Assembly: GCF_001757995.1 (NCBI RefSeq)
Contig: NZ_LXLV01000035.1
Location: 62,001 to 126,000, forward strand
Origin: Bacillus mycoides
GTDB taxonomy: Bacteria > Bacillota > Bacilli > Bacillales > Bacillaceae_G
Direction: 5' to 3'
DNA: 64,000 nt
Shown: piece by piece, positions 60,590-64,000 of the stretch
How positions within the stretch are numbered: position 1 is the stretch's first letter
Layout: every line of letters begins with the position of its first letter
The notes under the pieces: model-generated
The model's database searches: none
What the model was told of the DNA's origin: nothing
What the model saw: only the letters and a program-made list of their open reading frames with translations
Translations under genes and position numbers: made by a program

Positions 60590-60677
60590 TCATTATATGA
60601 ACTTTTATCGAAATATGCAAGTATTATTTACTAACGACAATAATTCCATAACAAAGGAAAAATTAAGAAAAACGGAA

Positions 60678-60706
60678 TTGACTTTAAATGAAACAAAACA
60701 TATTAT
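60678..60706 (+). promoter_or_regulatory. Sigma-A promoter of the DUF1836 gene
   Basis: TTGACT, 17 bases, TATTAT. Confidence 0.82.
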
Positions 60707-60708
60707 AA

Positions 60709-60720
60709 GTTCATAAGAAC
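60709..60720 (+). promoter_or_regulatory. Operator in the rightward promoter (GTTCATAAGAAC)
   Basis: Same 12-bp near-palindrome, again two bases after the -10, so it covers the transcription start. Confidence 0.75.
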
Positions 60721-60745
60721 TTTTTATAATTTTGGAGGTGAAAAG

Positions 60746-61510
60746 ATGGAAACATTTCATCTCACACGAAACGAAATGGCAACGCTCCTTCTATCATTAA
60801 GAGGATGGAATCCGAAAAAGCCTCTTAGCATTTTACAAGAAGCTTGGGCAAAGTCACATAAAAAAGATATTGAAAGCGGACAAAGCGTTACAGCTTTTAT
60901 TACAACCGCACTTTCACCTATTTTTGAAAAATTAATTAAAATCGATGATACGGATGTCGGTTTTTCTTTAAATGAAATAGTTGCGCTTGGTAATCAGATT
61001 GAAAACACAAGTTTCTCTGTAACTGCTATGCAAAACTGGGTGAAACGAGATATAAAAGAAATGATTGGCTCCCCTCAAAAAGGGAAGAAATATTCAATCG
61101 AACAGGCAGCCTTACTATTCATTGTCGAAGATTTAAAAACAGCGCTTGATTTTGAATCTATTCGCAAACTATTACGACTCATCGTAAATGACCCGGCCGA
61201 TCGAAGTGATGATTTAATTAACCCTGTTCATTTATATGTAGCTTATTCCTCTTTATTTGAAGAACTAAATCAAGGGAATTGCATACAACTAAATGCAACA
61301 GATACTATTCATACGATCGAAAATATCGTGAAAGAAAAGGCTGATAAAATCGCAAGTAAGTTCGATCAAATTAATAACGAACAACGCGAAGCAATTCGTA
61401 ACGCTATTATTATCGCTACACTCTCTGTACATACCGCATATGTACAAATGCTAGCGAAACGTTATGTGACAGCAACGTTATTTTTACAAAATTTAGATGT
61501 GAAGCCGTAA
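60746..61510 (+). CDS. DUF1836 family protein, likely DNA-binding autoregulator
   Basis: 254 residues. The DUF1836 region includes VTAMQNWVKRDIKEMIGSPQKGKKYSIEQAALLFIVEDLKTAL, a MerR-like winged-helix pattern; the rest is helical. Shared operators in its own and the divergent promoter suggest it represses both. That is inference. RBS TTTGGAGGTG. Confidence 0.78.
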   Translation: METFHLTRNEMATLLLSLRGWNPKKPLSILQEAWAKSHKKDIESGQSVTAFITTALSPIFEKLIKIDDTDVGFSLNEIVALGNQIENTSFSVTAMQNWVKRDIKEMIGSPQKGKKYSIEQAALLFIVEDLKTALDFESIRKLLRLIVNDPADRSDDLINPVHLYVAYSSLFEELNQGNCIQLNATDTIHTIENIVKEKADKIASKFDQINNEQREAIRNAIIIATLSVHTAYVQMLAKRYVTATLFLQNLDVKP

Positions 61511-61636
61511 AAGAGGAGCCATAGATTATGGCCCCTCTTTTTGTCATTATAAAAGATACGATTATATCGATGTTTCTATGTATATAATAAATTTATTTAA
61601 TTTAGAAATGCCAATAGTTTCACATAGCCTCCTTTT

Positions 61637-62146
61637 TCAATTGTTTATTTTATCCAATATAGATTTAACAAAGCCTGTTTTATCATCAGCATATTTATGT
61701 TTATTATTGGGGTTAACCTGTGACAATTTCATCTTTAACTGCTCATACTCAATCCGAGCAGTTTTATTATTTATTAAGTAGTTTCTAAAACACAATTGTT
61801 CAATTAAATATTTATTCCCCTTTTCATACATATGAATTTGATGTGTTCTCGGCTCTCCTTTATTAAAATAATATCTTTCAGGTAATACATCTTTTCTATA
61901 CCTATATTTTAAATGCTCTAACCTAGCAATACATTTCACACCATTCTCAAAATTTTTTAATTCAATTGCGATATCAATAATAGGTTTTGCACTCAAGTAT
62001 GGAATAGAAGTACTTCCAATATGATGTATTGCCAAAATATATTCTCCGATTTGGTTTTCAATTAACTGTTTCTCTTTTAAAAATTCGACTTCCCATTCCT
62101 CAGTCCATGGAACTAAAAAAACTTCACCACGGGGTAATCCTAACAT
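61637..62146 (-). CDS. GrpB/UPF0157 family protein
   Basis: 169 residues. MLGLPRGEVFLVPWTEEWEVEF, the nucleotidyltransferase-like HHIGSTSIPYLSAKPIIDIAI and RTHQIHMYEKGNK are family landmarks. The fold is a nucleotidyltransferase; function unknown. The frame is open to 62251, but GGAGGAG precedes 62146 and the family starts there. Confidence 0.85.
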   Translation of the reverse strand: MLGLPRGEVFLVPWTEEWEVEFLKEKQLIENQIGEYILAIHHIGSTSIPYLSAKPIIDIAIELKNFENGVKCIARLEHLKYRYRKDVLPERYYFNKGEPRTHQIHMYEKGNKYLIEQLCFRNYLINNKTARIEYEQLKMKLSQVNPNNKHKYADDKTGFVKSILDKINN

Positions 62147-62454
62147 CCGATTAACTCCTCCTTCATATAACCCTTTTTTACAGCCTTGAATTCTAAACAT
62201 TCCATCTTTATTGTATAACATACAAATCCCCACTATTTTTACTACATACAAAATGAGGAATTTTTAATACTCCTTTCATTCTCTCTTCATGAAAACTGGG
62301 CTTATATCCTTTACGATAAAACATATACGAGACATAAAAGTCTTGAAATAGCAATCTCCTATATAAATAAGGTATAATCTACATATAGTGAACCTTTTAT
62401 ATTATTAAATAAAGAGGCATATATTCAAAAATTCATGAACTAGAAGGTGCAACA
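62147..62454. other. Intergenic region between GrpB and DedA genes
   Basis: AT-rich divergent promoter region. An in-frame extension of GrpB (to 62251, with another RBS GGGGAT before 62221) is possible but less likely. TATAAT occurs at 62370-62375. Nothing else seen. Confidence 0.4.
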
Positions 62455-63060
62455 ATGTTAAGTAGTTTTATTCATTCAGTATTAACATTTTTTGAAGGAT
62501 TAGGTTATTGGGGCATAATGCTCGGACTTATGATTGAGATTATCCCAAGTGAGATTGTCCTTGCCTATGCAGGATACTTAGTATCAAATGAAAGTATCTC
62601 ATTTGTAGGCGCAGTTATATTCGGTACAATTGGCGGCGTTATTGCCCAAGTTTTTGTTTATTGGATTGGACGATACGGTGGTCGCCCTGTATTAGAACGT
62701 TACGGAAAGTATATTTTCATTCATAAAAAACAAATTGATGCTGCTGAAGATTGGTTCAATCGTTACGGAACTGGCGTAATTTTCACAGCGCGCTTCATTC
62801 CGGTAGTACGTCATGCGATTTCAATTCCTGCTGGTATCACAAAAATGCCATTACTACGTTTCACTACATTAACAGCACTTGCGATAATCCCTTGGTCTAT
62901 CATTTTCATATATCTAGGTGAAAAGCTAGGTGAAAACTGGGAGAATATTAATGAAATTGCTGGACCGTATGTGAAATCTTTCGCTATTGGCGGGGTTGTT
63001 CTTATTATTTTATATTTCGTAATAAAAAAGTGGACAAAAAAACGTAAAAATCTTGCTTAA
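62455..63060 (+). CDS. DedA family membrane protein
   Basis: 201 residues. IEIIPSEIVLAYAGYL, GGVIAQVFVYWIGRYGGRPVLERYG and FTARFIPVVRHAISIPAGITKM are DedA hallmarks. The family includes undecaprenyl-phosphate and phospholipid flippases (UptA/YngC-like). RBS GAAGGTG. Monocistronic. Confidence 0.9.
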   Translation: MLSSFIHSVLTFFEGLGYWGIMLGLMIEIIPSEIVLAYAGYLVSNESISFVGAVIFGTIGGVIAQVFVYWIGRYGGRPVLERYGKYIFIHKKQIDAAEDWFNRYGTGVIFTARFIPVVRHAISIPAGITKMPLLRFTTLTALAIIPWSIIFIYLGEKLGENWENINEIAGPYVKSFAIGGVVLIILYFVIKKWTKKRKNLA

Positions 63061-63069
63061 GATTATAAT

Positions 63070-63107
63070 AAAACCGCTATAAATTCATTAAGAATTATAG
63101 CGGTTTT
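63070..63107. terminator. Bidirectional terminator
   Basis: A 13-bp stem (AAAACCGCTATAA/TTATAGCGGTTTT) between convergent DedA and DinB genes. Confidence 0.9.
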
Positions 63108-63117
63108 TATTATCTGC

Positions 63118-63585
63118 TTAATTATATATTATAAATTGTATTATTTCTTCTTTATGTTTTAAATCATGTTGAATGAGTGATGAAAAATAATTGTTTAATC
63201 TCACTCTTTTCGTGCCGAATTGGTAATCATCTTTAAAATTCTGGGCAGAAATTTGATTGATTTGATCAACTAACTGTTTACGAGTAAAGCTAAATTGATC
63301 TATCAGTTCTTCTTTTGAAATACCAGACCTTGCATATTTTATTGCACCCTTATTCATTTCCTCAACATCTGTTGGAACTTTAGGTACAGATTGTCCACTT
63401 ATAAAATATGGAATTCTATACTTCATTAAAAACTCATCCCAAACGATAAAATGTGAAATTACATCCGCAATTGCCCATGAACCTTTTTTAAATTGTTGAA
63501 ACCATATATCCTCCGATATTCCATTCAATGTTTGGCACCATTCTATTAGATTTAACTTTTCTTCCAGAATCCTTTCTTTCTCCAT
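63118..63585 (-). CDS. DinB/ClbS-like family protein
   Basis: 155 residues. Helical DinB-like fold with metal-site candidates in WAIADVISHFIVWDEFL and SLIQHDLKHKEEI, the pattern of the DfsB/ClbS subgroup. ClbS is a cyclopropane hydrolase against colibactin; that activity should not be assumed here. Start at 63585 after AAAAGGAGTG. Confidence 0.8.
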   Translation of the reverse strand: MEKERILEEKLNLIEWCQTLNGISEDIWFQQFKKGSWAIADVISHFIVWDEFLMKYRIPYFISGQSVPKVPTDVEEMNKGAIKYARSGISKEELIDQFSFTRKQLVDQINQISAQNFKDDYQFGTKRVRLNNYFSSLIQHDLKHKEEIIQFIIYN

Positions 63586-63729
63586 AATGCACTCCTTTTC
63601 CACACTAATAATTCATTCTTATTAATGATTTCTAGACATTTCATTAAAACCCTCCAGTTTAAGATTTACGTGGATAAGTTACAATTCATTTGTAAATTCG
63701 TATAGTAACTCAAAAGGAGTGATTCCCCT

Positions 63730-63954
63730 ATGCATTGGCAGCAAAAAGTACCATACTTAATCGGACGCCCTGTGGGTGTTTCTCTCATTAATGGGCAAGG
63801 GACATCCGGCGTTTTATGCGGCGTACAAAATAATCAATTATTTGTTTATGAATACCTTTACCAAGCTCAATTTGCAATGAAACATTATGATTTTAGACAA
63901 ATTCAAGATATACACGCCTTTCCAAATTGCCCACACCAAAATCCTTTATACTAA
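63730..63954 (+). CDS. Conserved small protein with LSM/DUF2642-like strand pattern
   Basis: 74 residues: MHWQQKVPYLIGRPVGVSLI, then NGQGTSGVLCGVQNNQLFVY, then His/Pro/Asn-rich end. The strand pattern resembles DUF2642/Sm-like small Bacillus proteins, some of them in spores. Family not certain. RBS AAAGGAGTG; terminator follows. Confidence 0.62.
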   Translation: MHWQQKVPYLIGRPVGVSLINGQGTSGVLCGVQNNQLFVYEYLYQAQFAMKHYDFRQIQDIHAFPNCPHQNPLY

Positions 63955-63955
63955 A

Positions 63956-63987
63956 AAACAGGAACGGCTTAATTGCCATTCCTGTTT
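63956..63987 (+). terminator. Terminator
   Basis: AAACAGGAA/TTCCTGTTT stem with inner GGC/GCC stem. Confidence 0.85.
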
Positions 63988-64000
63988 CTAAGTTGTTATT

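Overview
This window looks like chromosome from a Bacillus cereus-group bacterium. The DNA is AT-rich, ribosome-binding sites are strong GGAGG types, TTG and GTG starts are common, and U-tailed hairpin terminators follow many genes. The gene set fits as well: acoABCL with acoR, OpuA-type osmolyte uptake, an extra ClpP, Mn-dependent pyrophosphatase, the DUF3977/DUF4085/DUF4181 families, many GNAT and DinB proteins, and a bcr1-like intergenic repeat. The assignment rests on reading the sequence only; no search was run.

Layout. 1-1.6 kb: end of a TetR regulator, a Nudix hydrolase, a truncated arylamine N-acetyltransferase and a DUF3977 protein. 1.7-12.6 kb: the acetoin catabolism locus. The sigma-54 activator acoR lies at one end and acoABCL at the other, transcribed from a near-perfect -24/-12 promoter. 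About 4.3 kb of accessory genes (DeoR regulator, GNAT, NIPSNAP, lipoprotein, DUF4085, secreted I36-like protein) separates the two. 12.7-17.5 kb: DinB, SDR, two DUF4181 membrane proteins, PP2C-like phosphatase, HIT protein and small proteins. 17.5-23.6 kb: OpuA-type transporter with its binding protein encoded divergently, a sigma-factor/clpP pair, ferredoxin/rpiA and a GNAT. 24-31.6 kb: mostly minus-strand accessory genes (glycosyltransferase, SUMF1-like protein, P-loop kinase, DUF2809, YjbR, GNATs, PadR/HAAS pair). 31.7-38.8 kb: DUF952, two unknowns, HelD-type RNA polymerase recycling ATPase, an autoregulated RHH-like small protein, gamma-glutamylcyclotransferase-like protein and RecQ.

38.8-44 kb is gene-poor. 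It holds gene remnants, two tandem candidate small RNAs, a gene broken by an in-frame TGA, a Cys/Arg-rich small protein, and a decayed phage-like insertion bracketed by two copies of the 3' end of a DUF6884 gene. 44.3-47.5 kb has a small membrane protein, ppaC, DinB and GNAT.

47.5-58.8 kb is the most coherent metabolic block and reads as a trans-4-hydroxyproline (or related proline derivative) degradation cluster. It has an AGCS symporter, an aldehyde dehydrogenase, a DapA-family deaminase/dehydratase, a two-cysteine proline racemase-family epimerase, a second racemase-fold protein that has lost both catalytic cysteines, and a DadA-like FAD dehydrogenase. Divergently come a sigma-54 activator and a BFD / 2Fe-2S / FAD oxidoreductase trio. 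Two -24/-12 promoters flank the activator gene, so both arms are probably switched on by it. The inferred route is epimerisation, oxidation by the multi-subunit dehydrogenase, deamination to 2-oxoglutarate semialdehyde, and oxidation to 2-oxoglutarate.

58.9-64 kb: membrane protein, YxcD-like/secreted protein operon divergent from a DUF1836 protein (both promoters carry the same 12-bp palindrome at the same place), GrpB, DedA, a third DinB and a small conserved protein.
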